Assembly: GCA_964477735.1 (NCBI GenBank)
Contig: CAYZFD010000001.1
Coordinates: forward strand, 62,001-126,000
Length of the DNA: 64,000 nucleotides
Source: CAYZFD01 sp964477735
Lineage (GTDB): Bacteria; Bacteroidota; Bacteroidia; Flavobacteriales; Flavobacteriaceae
Reading direction: 5' to 3'
Shown: piece by piece, positions 26,282 to 35,800 of the stretch
Position numbering within the stretch: position 1 is the stretch's first letter
How the letters are laid out: the number at the start of each line of letters is the position of its first letter
Made by a program: the position numbers and the translations under genes
Notes under the pieces: generated by a model
Told to the model about the DNA's origin: nothing
What the model saw: the letters and a program-made list of their open reading frames with translations, nothing else
Database searches by the model: none

Positions 26282-26307
26282 TAAACTTAGCGTTAGCTTG
26301 GGCTTAA
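26282..26307 (-). promoter_or_regulatory. Candidate promoter with 11-bp-spaced repeat upstream of the lipoprotein gene
   Basis: On the minus strand, TTAAGC (from 26307) and CTAACGC (from 26296) start 11 bp apart. They run straight into TAAGTTTA (26289-26282), one mismatch from the Bacteroidota -7 consensus TAnnTTTG. The layout resembles a PhoB-type box next to a promoter. Not proven. Confidence 0.3.
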
Positions 26308-26385
26308 GCTTGCATAAATAAAATGTTAGGAAATTGTTGCCGACTTTCAATTCGAGTATTCAAACGAAATGCTTAATTTTCACAC

Positions 26386-27708
26386 ATGAATTGGGAACAA
26401 CTACTTTCGCTAAAAAGGCAAGGCGACACCTCAAAAAGATTGAGAACCGAACAAGACGAGACACGTAGTGGTTTTGAAGTTGATTATGATCGAATTGTTT
26501 TTTCGGCAGCTTTTAGAAGTCTACAAGACAAAACCCAGGTGGTCCCCTTGTCCAAAACAGGATTTGTTCACACGCGTCTCACCCACAGTATAGAAGTTTC
26601 AGTGGTTGGTCGAAGTTTAGGAAGAGCTGTGGGGATGGCCTTACTAAAACGTCACCCACACCTCAGAGAATCTTTGGGGTATCACAGTCATGATTTCGGA
26701 GCAATTGTTGCCGCAGCCAGTTTGGCACACGACATTGGGAACCCTCCTTTTGGGCACAGTGGAGAAAAAGCAATAGGAGATTTTTTTAAAAATGGTGCAG
26801 GTGCATCTTTCAAAGATCACTTGACCCCCAATCAGTTTCAAGATCTATGCAGCTTCGAAGGCAATGCAAACGGATTTAAGATACTAACTGAACATAGAGA
26901 CGGAATTCCTGGCGGTTTACGCCTTAGTTATGCCACTTTAGGCGCCTTTACAAAATATCCAAAAAAAGCCCTTCCCCACAAACCCAGTTCTCATGTAGCG
27001 CATAAAAAATTTGGTTTTTTTGATGCCCAAGCATCCTTTTTTGACGAAGTTGCCATCGAGCTTGGACTTCTCAAAGGCGATGGCACCTACCATAGACATC
27101 CGTTGGCTTTTTTGGTAGAAGCGGCGGATGACATTTGCTACACCCTCATAGACTTTGAAGACGGCATTAATTTGGGTTGGATTTCTGAAGATTATGCATT
27201 AGAATATCTCATCAAACTTGTTAAAAACAACATTGACCGCGACAAATACAACGCCCTCACCCAAACCGCAGACCGTGTGGCCTACCTTAGGGCTTTGTCG
27301 ATTAGCACGCTTATCGAAGACGCCACAAAAATTTTCCTTGACCATGAAGATGAAATCTTAAAAGGAAATTTCGACTGCGCTTTGATGGATAAAAGTGCCT
27401 ATAAAGCACAAATGCGAGACATCATTGACATCAGCATTCAAAAAGTTTATCAATCTGAAGAGGTGTTGCAAAAAGAGTTAAAAGGATATCGTTCACTTCA
27501 TACCCTATTGGATCTTTTTGTAAATGCTACTATCCATTCGGGCCAAAACAAATGCACAGTTTTCGATAACTTAATTCTAGCTTTTTTGCCCCCCGAACAC
27601 AAGAATGAATCTTGGGGTACTTACCAAAGGTTATTAGGAGCAAGTTCTTTTGTGGCTAGTTTAACCGACGGAAAAGTTTTTGAATGGCATCAGAAAATGG
27701 CAGGTTAA
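26386..27708 (+). CDS. dgt: Deoxyguanosinetriphosphate triphosphohydrolase (HD domain)
   Basis: Hydrolyses dGTP (or other dNTPs) to the nucleoside and triphosphate. 440 residues. Metal-binding HD residues lie in HTRLTHSIEVS and SLAHDIGNPPFGHSGE, with DDICYTLIDFEDG further on. The N-terminal DTSKRLRTEQDETRSGFEVDYDRI is the usual Dgt start. The stop shares the bases TTAA with the stop of the convergent dxs. It is divergent from the lipoprotein gene, with 140 bp between. Confidence 0.93.
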   Translation: MNWEQLLSLKRQGDTSKRLRTEQDETRSGFEVDYDRIVFSAAFRSLQDKTQVVPLSKTGFVHTRLTHSIEVSVVGRSLGRAVGMALLKRHPHLRESLGYHSHDFGAIVAAASLAHDIGNPPFGHSGEKAIGDFFKNGAGASFKDHLTPNQFQDLCSFEGNANGFKILTEHRDGIPGGLRLSYATLGAFTKYPKKALPHKPSSHVAHKKFGFFDAQASFFDEVAIELGLLKGDGTYHRHPLAFLVEAADDICYTLIDFEDGINLGWISEDYALEYLIKLVKNNIDRDKYNALTQTADRVAYLRALSISTLIEDATKIFLDHEDEILKGNFDCALMDKSAYKAQMRDIIDISIQKVYQSEEVLQKELKGYRSLHTLLDLFVNATIHSGQNKCTVFDNLILAFLPPEHKNESWGTYQRLLGASSFVASLTDGKVFEWHQKMAG

Positions 27709-29402
27709 ACCAGTTTCAGTAAAAAATCACAAATTTGTTGGATAGCCAACCCAGCTTCTTGGCGTTGTTCCTCAACACTAGCTTGTTCTATAAAAGGATT
27801 GGCCACTCCAAGCAAGTGTATGTTGTTGTGCTGCTTATTTTGTTGTGCCCATTCCAGTATGGCACTACCTGCACCAGCAGCCAAAACGCCTTCTTCAACC
27901 ACAACCACAGTTGCATAATCCGTGAAAAGATCGCTGAGCAACTGGTCGTCTAGTGGTACTATAAAGCCTAAATCATAATGTCCAAAAAGGAAATCGTTTT
28001 TAAGTTTTTCTAAAGCTTTCTGGACCTGATGTGCCATAGTGCCCACACTTATCACTGCCACTTGAGTTCCCTTTTTAAGGCAGCTCCCTTTTCCAAATTC
28101 GAGTTTCTGAAAAGTGTTGTTACAAACCGCTTGAAGCACTTTTCCTCGTGGGTAACGAATGGCTATTGGTCCTTGAGTAAACTGAGCTGTATAGAGCAGA
28201 TTTTGAAGTACTTCATGATTGCGTGGTGCTGCTATTACCAGGTTAGGAATTGCTCTGAGCTGTGCCATATCAAAAAGACCATGATGCGTTGCACCATCCT
28301 CACCCACAAAACCTGCCCGATCCAAACAAAAAACAACGGGAAGATTTTGTAGGCAAACATCGTGAATGACTTGGTCGTAGGCCCTTTGTAGGAAAGTGGC
28401 ATAAATAAAACAATAGGGAATCATACCTTCGGCAGCCATCCCAGCAGCCATAGTGACGGCATGTTGCTCTGCGATTCCAACATCATAAGTTCTTAGCGGA
28501 AATTTCTTTTGCATTTCCTTAAGCCCACTCCCTTCAATCATAGCCGGACTGATGGCCACGATTTTTTCATTTTCAGCGGCCAATTTCACCATAGTTGCTC
28601 CAACAACAGACTGAAAGCTACTGCTTATTGATTTTTCAATTTTATTGGTTTCATCTTCGACTCCGGTTTTATGGGTTCTAACATGCACCACGCGAGGCTT
28701 AGAAAGTTTTAGTGCTTTGTTTAGCATCGCAATAATGGCTGGCAAATCTGTCCCATCAACAGGCCCCAAATAATCAATATTAAGACTTTCAAAAAACTGA
28801 GGAATGGCATCTTGTTTGGCCAAAGCATCGAAATGATGTCGCAAGGCACCCACACTGGGTTCTATGCCGAAGGCATTATCATTTAAAACAATGAGAACAT
28901 TGGCTTGGCAATCGCCTAAAAAATTTAAAGCTTCGAAAGCCATTCCTCCAACAATAGAGGCATCTCCAATCACTGCAATATGTTGTTTCTTTTCTTTTTT
29001 GAGGGCGCTACTAAGCGCCATTCCTGTTATGGCCGAAAGGCTGGTAGAGGCATGACCAGCACCAAATGGATCAAAGGCACTTTCGGTTTTTTTGGTGAAA
29101 CCACTCAAGCCATTTTTTTGACGAATGTTACCAAAATCTGAAAAACGACCCGTGAGGAGCTTGTGCGCATAAGCTTGGTGGCCAACATCCCATATAAGGT
29201 TGTCATGGGGGGTGTTAGAACAATAATGCAAAGCAATGCTTAACTCAACAACTGCGAGGCTAGATTGTCTATGGCCGGCTTTTAGATTTGGGTTTTGGTG
29301 AAGTGTATGCTTAATTTCCTGGGCGAGCTGAAGCAAATCTAATACCGACCAACTTCGAAGAATTTCGGGTTTTGAGAGTTGTGGAAGGAATTTTAGCTTC
29401 AT
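27705..29402 (-). CDS. dxs: 1-deoxy-D-xylulose-5-phosphate synthase
   Basis: First step of the non-mevalonate isoprenoid pathway: pyruvate plus glyceraldehyde-3-phosphate to DXP, thiamine-diphosphate dependent. 565 residues, shorter than the usual ~620 but with all domains. Visible motifs are DVGHQAYAHKLLTGR, GAGHASTSLSAITGMA, the ThDP site IGDASIVGGMAFEALN, DVGIAEQHAVTMAAGMA with its catalytic glutamate, and DRAGFVGEDGATHHG. The shortening appears spread over the N-terminus and linkers. Isoprenoid supply fits the polyprenyl synthase further along, though that gene is not linked. Confidence 0.94.
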   Translation of the reverse strand: MKLKFLPQLSKPEILRSWSVLDLLQLAQEIKHTLHQNPNLKAGHRQSSLAVVELSIALHYCSNTPHDNLIWDVGHQAYAHKLLTGRFSDFGNIRQKNGLSGFTKKTESAFDPFGAGHASTSLSAITGMALSSALKKEKKQHIAVIGDASIVGGMAFEALNFLGDCQANVLIVLNDNAFGIEPSVGALRHHFDALAKQDAIPQFFESLNIDYLGPVDGTDLPAIIAMLNKALKLSKPRVVHVRTHKTGVEDETNKIEKSISSSFQSVVGATMVKLAAENEKIVAISPAMIEGSGLKEMQKKFPLRTYDVGIAEQHAVTMAAGMAAEGMIPYCFIYATFLQRAYDQVIHDVCLQNLPVVFCLDRAGFVGEDGATHHGLFDMAQLRAIPNLVIAAPRNHEVLQNLLYTAQFTQGPIAIRYPRGKVLQAVCNNTFQKLEFGKGSCLKKGTQVAVISVGTMAHQVQKALEKLKNDFLFGHYDLGFIVPLDDQLLSDLFTDYATVVVVEEGVLAAGAGSAILEWAQQNKQHNNIHLLGVANPFIEQASVEEQRQEAGLAIQQICDFLLKLV

Positions 29403-29406
29403 GTAG

Positions 29407-29414
29407 CAAATGTA
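29407..29414 (-). promoter_or_regulatory. Perfect TAnnTTTG -7 element abutting dxs
   Basis: On the minus strand TACATTTG matches the Bacteroidota -7 consensus exactly, and its end lies 4 nt before the dxs ATG. If used, transcription would start at or next to the start codon. No clear -33 TTTG is seen at the ideal distance. Confidence 0.35.
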
Positions 29415-29451
29415 CGAGTTGAGTTTGTATTTTTAGAGCCAATAAAACAAC

Positions 29452-29904
29452 ATGGCAGATATTTTAGATCCTTTCGACGACGTTTATTTTATGCGTAAAG
29501 CATTAGACGAGGCTAAAAAGGCTTTCGACAGGGGAGAGGTTCCGATTGGTGCCGTGATTGTGGCCAACAACCAAATTATTGCTCGGTCTCATAACCTCAC
29601 AGAAGCACTCAATGATGTCACTGCTCATGCAGAAATGCAAGCCATCACTGCCGCTGCCAACTATTTGGGTGGAAAATATTTAACAGACTGTTGTTTGTAT
29701 GTCAGTTTAGAACCTTGTCCGATGTGTGCAGGAGCATTATTTTGGAGCCAAATTTCTAGGGTAGTTTATGGAGCAAAAGACCTACGAAGAAGTCGTGAGG
29801 TGAAAGGGCTGGAATATCACTCTAAAACCATTGTCGAAGGGGGAGTGATGGCAAAAGAAAGTTCAGATTTGTTGAATCTTTTTTTTGAAAACAAAAGAAA
29901 ATAA
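29452..29904 (+). CDS. tadA: tRNA-specific adenosine deaminase
   Basis: Converts A34 to inosine in the anticodon of tRNA-Arg(ACG). 150 residues with the zinc site HAE (H59, E61) and PCPMC (C89, C92). The preceding RGEVPIGAVIV and following GALFWSQISRVVYGAKD are typical of TadA rather than cytidine or guanine deaminases. It is divergent from dxs across 49 bp and followed by a hairpin terminator shared with the convergent cold-shock gene. Confidence 0.93.
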   Translation: MADILDPFDDVYFMRKALDEAKKAFDRGEVPIGAVIVANNQIIARSHNLTEALNDVTAHAEMQAITAAANYLGGKYLTDCCLYVSLEPCPMCAGALFWSQISRVVYGAKDLRRSREVKGLEYHSKTIVEGGVMAKESSDLLNLFFENKRK

Positions 29905-29937
29905 AAAACCCTCGCAAGCTGCAAGGGTTTGTTGTTT
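29903..29937. terminator. Bidirectional terminator between tadA and the cold-shock gene
   Basis: AAACCCTCGC (29906-29915) pairs with GCAAGGGTTT (29921-29930) with one mismatch and the loop AAGCT, flanked by A- and T-rich DNA. Confidence 0.7.
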
Positions 29938-29952
29938 AAAAATAAAATATTC

Positions 29953-30147
29953 TCAGTTGAGGCGCTGAATGTCTGTGGCCATTTTGCCTTTTCTTCCTTC
30001 TGCTTCAGAGTATTCTACTTTGTCTCCTTCTTCAATACGCAATCCGTCTAAAGAAGTAACATGAACGAAGATGTCTTCGCCCGTTTCATCGTTGGTTATG
30101 AATCCGAAACCTTTGGATCCATTAAAAAATTTAACTGTACCAGTCAT
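29953..30147 (-). CDS. Cold-shock domain protein
   Basis: A 64-residue single CSD protein, MTGTVKFFNGSKGFGFI, with RNP1 (KGFGFI) and RNP2 (DIFVHV). It binds single-stranded nucleic acid as an RNA chaperone. It lies 42 nt downstream of the small membrane protein gene and could be read from the aspS transcript or its own promoter. Numbering among csp paralogues is not possible from one gene. Confidence 0.93.
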   Translation of the reverse strand: MTGTVKFFNGSKGFGFITNDETGEDIFVHVTSLDGLRIEEGDKVEYSEAEGRKGKMATDIQRLN

Positions 30148-30189
30148 GTAAATAAAATAAATTAAAGCGCAAATGTAGGGATTAAAAAG

Positions 30190-30468
30190 TTAGGAATTCC
30201 TTTTATCTGACTTTTTATTTTTTTTATTCTCTTTGAAATTCAATGAGTTAGACATTTCTTCCCATTTCTCGGCGTCCATTATGTAGTCATTAAGCTTTCT
30301 TTTTTTTGACCTATCGTATAAAAACAAGGGCATGAGTACGAATGAAAATCCCAAAACGCTCAACCCAACCACCTTTGCGCCAAGTATTGGGTTAGTTCCT
30401 TTGATGACTAGGCCAACGCCAATTCCCAGAAAAATAATCACTGTTAAAAAAGGGAGAAATACCTTCAA
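30190..30468 (-). CDS. Small two-helix membrane protein of unknown function
   Basis: 92 residues. Two hydrophobic segments (about 4-22 and 29-50) are followed by a charged, lysine-rich tail (YDRSKKRKLNDYIMDAEKW, then KENKKNKKSDKRNS). No motif is recognised. It starts 9 nt after aspS on the same strand, so it is probably co-transcribed. The coding character is supported by the membrane-plus-tail layout and tight spacing. Confidence 0.7.
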   Translation of the reverse strand: MKVFLPFLTVIIFLGIGVGLVIKGTNPILGAKVVGLSVLGFSFVLMPLFLYDRSKKRKLNDYIMDAEKWEEMSNSLNFKENKKNKKSDKRNS

Positions 30469-30477
30469 AGATTTAGA

Positions 30478-32226
30478 TTAGGATTTTATGTTAAGGTTCA
30501 ATTCTTCGAGCTGAGCACCATCGAGAGGCGCGGGGGCATCAATCATAACATCTCTTCCACTGTTGTTTTTAGGAAACGCAATATAGTCTCTGATGCTTTC
30601 CCTACCGTCGAGAATGGCCACGAGTCTGTCTAAACCAAAGGCAATACCTCCATGTGGGGGAGCGCCATAGCGAAAAGCCTCCATTAAAAACCCAAATTGG
30701 TTTTGAGCCTCTTGTTCGCTAAAACCTAACAAATCAAACATTTGCTTTTGAAGCCATTGGTCATGAATTCTTATAGAACCTCCGCCAATTTCGTTTCCAT
30801 TGAGGACCAAATCGTAGGCGTTGGCTTTAACTTCATTTGGCCGATCCTTTAACAAGGGGATTTGATCGGGTTTTGGGGCTGTGAAAGGGTGGTGCATGGC
30901 ATGGAAGCGCTTGAGTTCTTCGTCCCATTCTAATAGGGGAAAATCCACGACCCAGAGTGGGGCAAACTGATTGGGATTCCGAAGGTTTAATGATTCTGCC
31001 AAGGCCATTCTTAGTGCAGAAAGTTGTGTTCGTGTTTGGTTTAATCCTCCAGCCATTACAAAAATAAGGTCGCCAGGTTTTGCTTCAGCTTTATGAGTCC
31101 AAGCTTCTAGGGCCTTTTGGTCATAAAACTTGTCAACCGATGATTTGATGCTTTCATCTTTGTTATAACGCACCCACATAAGGCCTTTGGCTCCAATTTG
31201 TGGGCGCTTAACCCATTCTGTCCAATGGTCGATTTCTTTTCGGGTGAAGGCAGCTCCATTGGGCACAGCGATGCCTAAAACGACTTCTTGTTGGTCAACC
31301 ACTGCAAATCCTTTCCCTTGTGCCAAAATGGAGAGATCTCGAAGTTCCATTCCAAAACGAATATCGGGTTTGTCATTTCCAAAACGCGACATGGCTTCAT
31401 CATAGCTCATTCTTGGAAAAGGACCTACCTCAACATTTTTTAAGGTTTTTAACAGGTGTCGGGTGAGGCCTTCAAAAGTTTCTAGAATATCATCTTGTTC
31501 TACAAAAGCCATCTCGCAGTCGATTTGGGTAAATTCGGGTTGTCGGTCGGCCCGTAAGTCTTCGTCTCTAAAACACTTAACAATCTGGAAATATCGATCC
31601 ATACCGCCTACCATCAGCAGTTGTTTAAAGGTTTGTGGGGATTGTGGTAAGGCATAAAACTGTCCAGCATTCATTCTCGAAGGCACCACAAAATCACGTG
31701 CCCCTTCTGGGGTTGATTTAATTAAATAAGGGGTTTCGATTTCTGAAAAACCTAAATCAGACAGGTAGTTTCTAACCCCCATAGCCACCTTATGTCTAAA
31801 CAACAATTTGTTTTTGATGGGGTTGCGACGGATGTCTAAATAGCGATATTTCATCCTTAAGTCTTCGCCTCCATCGGTTTCGTTTTCAATCGTAAAAGGG
31901 GGTGTGAGTGCCTGATTTAAAACCGTTAAATTTTCAACCAAAACTTCAACATCGCCCGTTTGAATGTCTTTGTTTTTGGATTCTCTTTCAATGACAACGC
32001 CTTCCACTTGAACAACAAATTCGCGCCCCAAATTTTTAGCTTGCTCTAGCACTTTTTGAGAACTGCGTTCAGCATCAAAAATCAGTTGGGTTATGCCATA
32101 TCGATCGCGCAAATCTACCCATACCACAAAACCTTTATCTCTAATTTTTTGAACCCAACCCGAAAGCACAACCTTTTGGTTTAAGTGCTGAATTCGGAGT
32201 TCGCCACATGAATGACTGCGCAACAT
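30478..32226 (-). CDS. aspS: Aspartyl-tRNA synthetase
   Basis: Charges tRNA-Asp. 582 residues, the bacterial class II form. An N-terminal OB-fold anticodon-binding domain starts at LRSHSCGELRIQHLNQKV. Motif 2 has FRDEDLRADRQPEFTQID, a bacterial GAD insertion lies in the middle, and motif 3 is GGIAFGLDRLVAIL near the end. The length is normal and no disruption is seen. It is divergent from the MORN-like secreted protein gene across about 210 bp in which I see no other gene. Confidence 0.96.
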   Translation of the reverse strand: MLRSHSCGELRIQHLNQKVVLSGWVQKIRDKGFVVWVDLRDRYGITQLIFDAERSSQKVLEQAKNLGREFVVQVEGVVIERESKNKDIQTGDVEVLVENLTVLNQALTPPFTIENETDGGEDLRMKYRYLDIRRNPIKNKLLFRHKVAMGVRNYLSDLGFSEIETPYLIKSTPEGARDFVVPSRMNAGQFYALPQSPQTFKQLLMVGGMDRYFQIVKCFRDEDLRADRQPEFTQIDCEMAFVEQDDILETFEGLTRHLLKTLKNVEVGPFPRMSYDEAMSRFGNDKPDIRFGMELRDLSILAQGKGFAVVDQQEVVLGIAVPNGAAFTRKEIDHWTEWVKRPQIGAKGLMWVRYNKDESIKSSVDKFYDQKALEAWTHKAEAKPGDLIFVMAGGLNQTRTQLSALRMALAESLNLRNPNQFAPLWVVDFPLLEWDEELKRFHAMHHPFTAPKPDQIPLLKDRPNEVKANAYDLVLNGNEIGGGSIRIHDQWLQKQMFDLLGFSEQEAQNQFGFLMEAFRYGAPPHGGIAFGLDRLVAILDGRESIRDYIAFPKNNSGRDVMIDAPAPLDGAQLEELNLNIKS

Positions 32227-32437
32227 AATGTCTTAGTTTGAAGCCGTAAAAATACGAAGATTGTGTCTTCTAAGATCTATATATGTATACAAACTGGGGC
32301 TATTGAATCATATTTATAAAACAAACAAGTATTTATAAATCAATGAGTTAATGCTGCAATGTAAAATTAATGTTAAGAAAATGTTTGAAAATAGTTAATT
32401 ATGGCTTAAATTGGACGTGAATTTAATTCTACGAAAC

Positions 32438-32785
32438 ATGAAAAATTTATTTTTTACACTAGCTCTTTTTAGTAGTATGGCGCTATTTTCTCAGCATACG
32501 ACTCAGGTCGAAGACCTATCAGATGGTCTTCGAAAAATAACTACTTTTTATGAAGACGGTACCGTAAATCAAATAGGTTACATGAAGAACAGCAAACTTC
32601 ATGGGGAGTGGAAATCTTTTGCGCAAGATGGCAGCAAACAAACCGTTGGTTATTTCGAGAATGGTCGAAAGCAAGGCAAATGGTTTTTTTGGAAAAAAGA
32701 TGTTTTAAAAGAGGTAGATTTTAAAGACAATAAAGCTGTTTCGGTGATTGAATGGAATAGCCAAAATGCCTTGGCCACGAAGTAA
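32438..32785 (+). CDS. Small secreted MORN-like (YwqK-type) repeat protein
   Basis: 115 residues from the ATG at 32438; an upstream TTG would add nine non-signal residues before the signal peptide. The signal peptide is MKNLFFTLALFSSMALFS, cut before Q. It is followed by repeated short beta-hairpin units of the pattern EDGTVNQIGYMKNSKLHGEWKSF and KQTVGYFENGRKQGKWFFW, as in toxin-antitoxin-like YwqK/MORN proteins of Bacteroidota. No toxin partner gene is next to it. Function unknown. Confidence 0.8.
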   Translation: MKNLFFTLALFSSMALFSQHTTQVEDLSDGLRKITTFYEDGTVNQIGYMKNSKLHGEWKSFAQDGSKQTVGYFENGRKQGKWFFWKKDVLKEVDFKDNKAVSVIEWNSQNALATK

Positions 32786-32804
32786 TTATTTATAAATATA
32801 GTTT

Positions 32805-32835
32805 AAGCCACGCCAATTTGGCGTGGCTTTTTTTA
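32805..32835. terminator. Bidirectional intrinsic terminator
   Basis: An 11-bp perfect stem AAGCCACGCCA (32805-32815) / TGGCGTGGCTT (32819-32829) with a 3-nt loop and a T-run. It serves the MORN-like gene and the convergent RND gene. Confidence 0.85.
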
Positions 32836-35800
32836 TGCGCTTATTTTTTTAAATCGAATGGCCGCTCTTTTGCTCAAATAAAAAGTAACTGGGACAATGA
32901 TTAGGGTGAGGAAGGTGGCAAAGCTGAGTCCAAAAATGACGGTCCATGCTAGCGGTCCCCAAAAAATCACGTTGTCTCCTCCTAAATATATTTGTGGGTC
33001 TCCTTCAATAAAAAGTGAAAAAAAGTTGATGTTTAGACCAATTGCCAATGGGATAAGCCCCAAAATAGTGGTAATGGCCGTGAGCAGAACAGGGCGCAAC
33101 CTGGCTTTTCCACCATTCACAACGGCTTCAAAAATGACTTCTTTGGGCAGCAATTGATCATCTGCGACAGCTAAGCTAGCGCGTTGACGATCTAACAAAA
33201 GCTGGGTGTAATCTAGGAGTACAACACTGTTGTTTACCACAATTCCTGCTAAAGAAATGATGCCCATCATGGTCATGATGATGACAAAAGTCATGTTGAA
33301 AACAACCAAACCTAAAAAGACCCCAATAAAACTCAAAAAAATGGTGAGTAGGATGATGATGGGTTTATTGATGGAATTAAACTGAAATACGAGCAGCAGC
33401 ATGATAAGCATGAGTCCCATTAACAATGCTTTAGACAAAAACGCCATGTTTTCATCTTGTTTCTCAATTTCTCCTGTGAAGGCTATGTTCACATCTGTTG
33501 GAAGGGCGTAATCTTGAGTGAGCCCTTTGAGTTGGTTTACAATTTCCACAGCGTTGTAGCCTGGAAGAATAGAAGAATATACAGTTACCAAACGTTTGAG
33601 TTGGCGATGCTTTATGGCGCTATAAGAAACAGTGTTTTGGTGCTGAACTAGTGCGGCCACTGGGACTTCCTTGATACGGCCTGTGGCCTGATCTCTAAAG
33701 GTGATGGATTGGTTGAATAAAAGCTCAGGTTTGTAGCGATCTTCAGCATTAAACCGAACATTAATATCATAATCATCACCATCTTTTTTGTACACACTGG
33801 CTTTTTCGCCAAAGAGCGATCGTCTCAGTTGCAACCCAATCTGACCTGCTGAAATGCCAAGTTCTCCCGCTTTTTGGCGGTCAACCTCAATTCTCATTCC
33901 AGGCTTATTGCGGTTGACGTCAATTTTAAGTTGTTCAATCCCAGCAACGTTTTTGTCGTTTAGAAATTGGCGTAAACGTTCCGCCTCGAAAATGAGTTGG
34001 GCATAATCATCTCCTGTAATTTCTATGTTAACGGGATAGCCTGCCGGTGGTCCTGCTTGATCTTTTTCAACAGAAATAGCCACCCCTGGGAACCGTCCAA
34101 ATAGCGCAGCCTGCACTTTTTGTCTTAAGGCTTCACTGGATTGCCCCCTTCTATATTTAAACTCTCGCATGGTGGCAGTGATGCGCCCTTTGTGTGGCAA
34201 TTCTGCCTCTGAGCCACTATCGGTTTCGGGGTTTCCTGCTCCTGCTCCTACTTGTGCCACAATAGATTCTACCATATAATTTTCATCACCATCCATGTAG
34301 AGCGGATCGTTGATGACCTTATACACAATTTGCTCGACCTGTTTTGTGATGGCGTTGGTTTTTTCAATGTCTGTTCCCTGTGGATATTCTATATAAACAT
34401 TGATTTGATTGGGCTGGTTGTCTGGAAAAAACTCTACTTTAGGTGCTGCCAGTCCAACAATGACAAAGGTGAGAAACAACAAAACTATTGTGCTCCCAAG
34501 AAACAAATAGGCGCGTTTGCCACGCATGGCAAATCTCAAAAAATGCTCATATTTATTTTCTAACCAAACCAAAAATTGAAATTGAAAATAGGTTGCCCAC
34601 TTTTTGATGAAGAATTTATAGGTCCAAAACAGCACCACTATGGCCCACATCAAGCTGCCAAGTCCACGCCAAAAGCCCCCACTAAGCACCAATAATAACC
34701 CCATGATCCCTAGAATTCCAGTGAGGCGCCACAAGCTTTTTTGACTCAAATTTCTGTCTTCTATTTCCATGAAACGGGATACTAGCATGGAGTTGAAGAA
34801 TATGGCAACGATTAGTGAAGATCCTAGCACGATTGAGAGTGTGATAGGGAAATAAATCATAAACTCTCCCATGATTCCTGGCCACATGCCTAACGGAAGG
34901 AATGCAGCAACAGTTGTTGCGGTTGAAACTATGATGGGGAATGCAATTTCACCTATCCCAACCTTGGCTGCTTCGATACGGCTCAAACCTTCTTTTTCCA
35001 TCAGTCGATAAACATTTTCCACCACCACAATGCCATTGTCAACCAACATACCCAAGCCCATTACCAGAGCAAACAACACCATGGTGTTCATGGTATAGCC
35101 CAAGGTTTGTAATATCATTAACGACATAAACATTGACATGGGAATAGCAAAGCCCACAAAGAGCGCATTTCGAAATCCAAGGAAAAACATTAAAACAGTG
35201 ACTACCAACAACACGCCAAAAAAGATGTTGTTCACCAAATCGTTCACTTGGTTTATGGTGAGTGATGACTGATCGTTGGTGATAGAAAGCTTGATGTTAT
35301 TGCCCCATTCTAGTTGGGCCAAACTCACGATGCCACTAATTTTTTCGGCGGCTTCGATCAGGTTTTTCCCAGCTCTTTTTTTCACATCGAGCATCACCAC
35401 ATTTTCGCCTTGCTTCCGAGCATAAGTTGTTTTTTCCTTTTCTTTAAAACGAATTGTTGCCAAATCCTTGAGGTAAATAGGTCCTTTTTCGTTTTTGACG
35501 ACAAAGTTTTCCAATTCACGCGGATCATCGATTTCTCCTTTAATGCGAATGGTACGGCGCAAACCACTTGCAACAATATTTCCGGCGGCAGTGGTGGTGT
35601 TTTCGCGACGAATGGCATTTAGAATGTCATCAAAGCTAATTCTTGAGGCTTTCATTTTTTGAATGTCAACCGCCACCTCAATTTCCTTGTCTTGAGCCCC
35701 ACGAATGTCAACTTCCTTTATTTCTTCTAGCCTTTCAATTCTATCTTCAAGAATTTGCCCAAGTTCTTTGAGTTGTTCTACTGGTTTATCGGCCTGAATA

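Noticed and set aside
32227..32437. Possible small RNA or leader between aspS and the MORN-like gene
   Set aside because: AT-rich with no stable hairpin or conserved box that I can see; an ordinary divergent promoter region.
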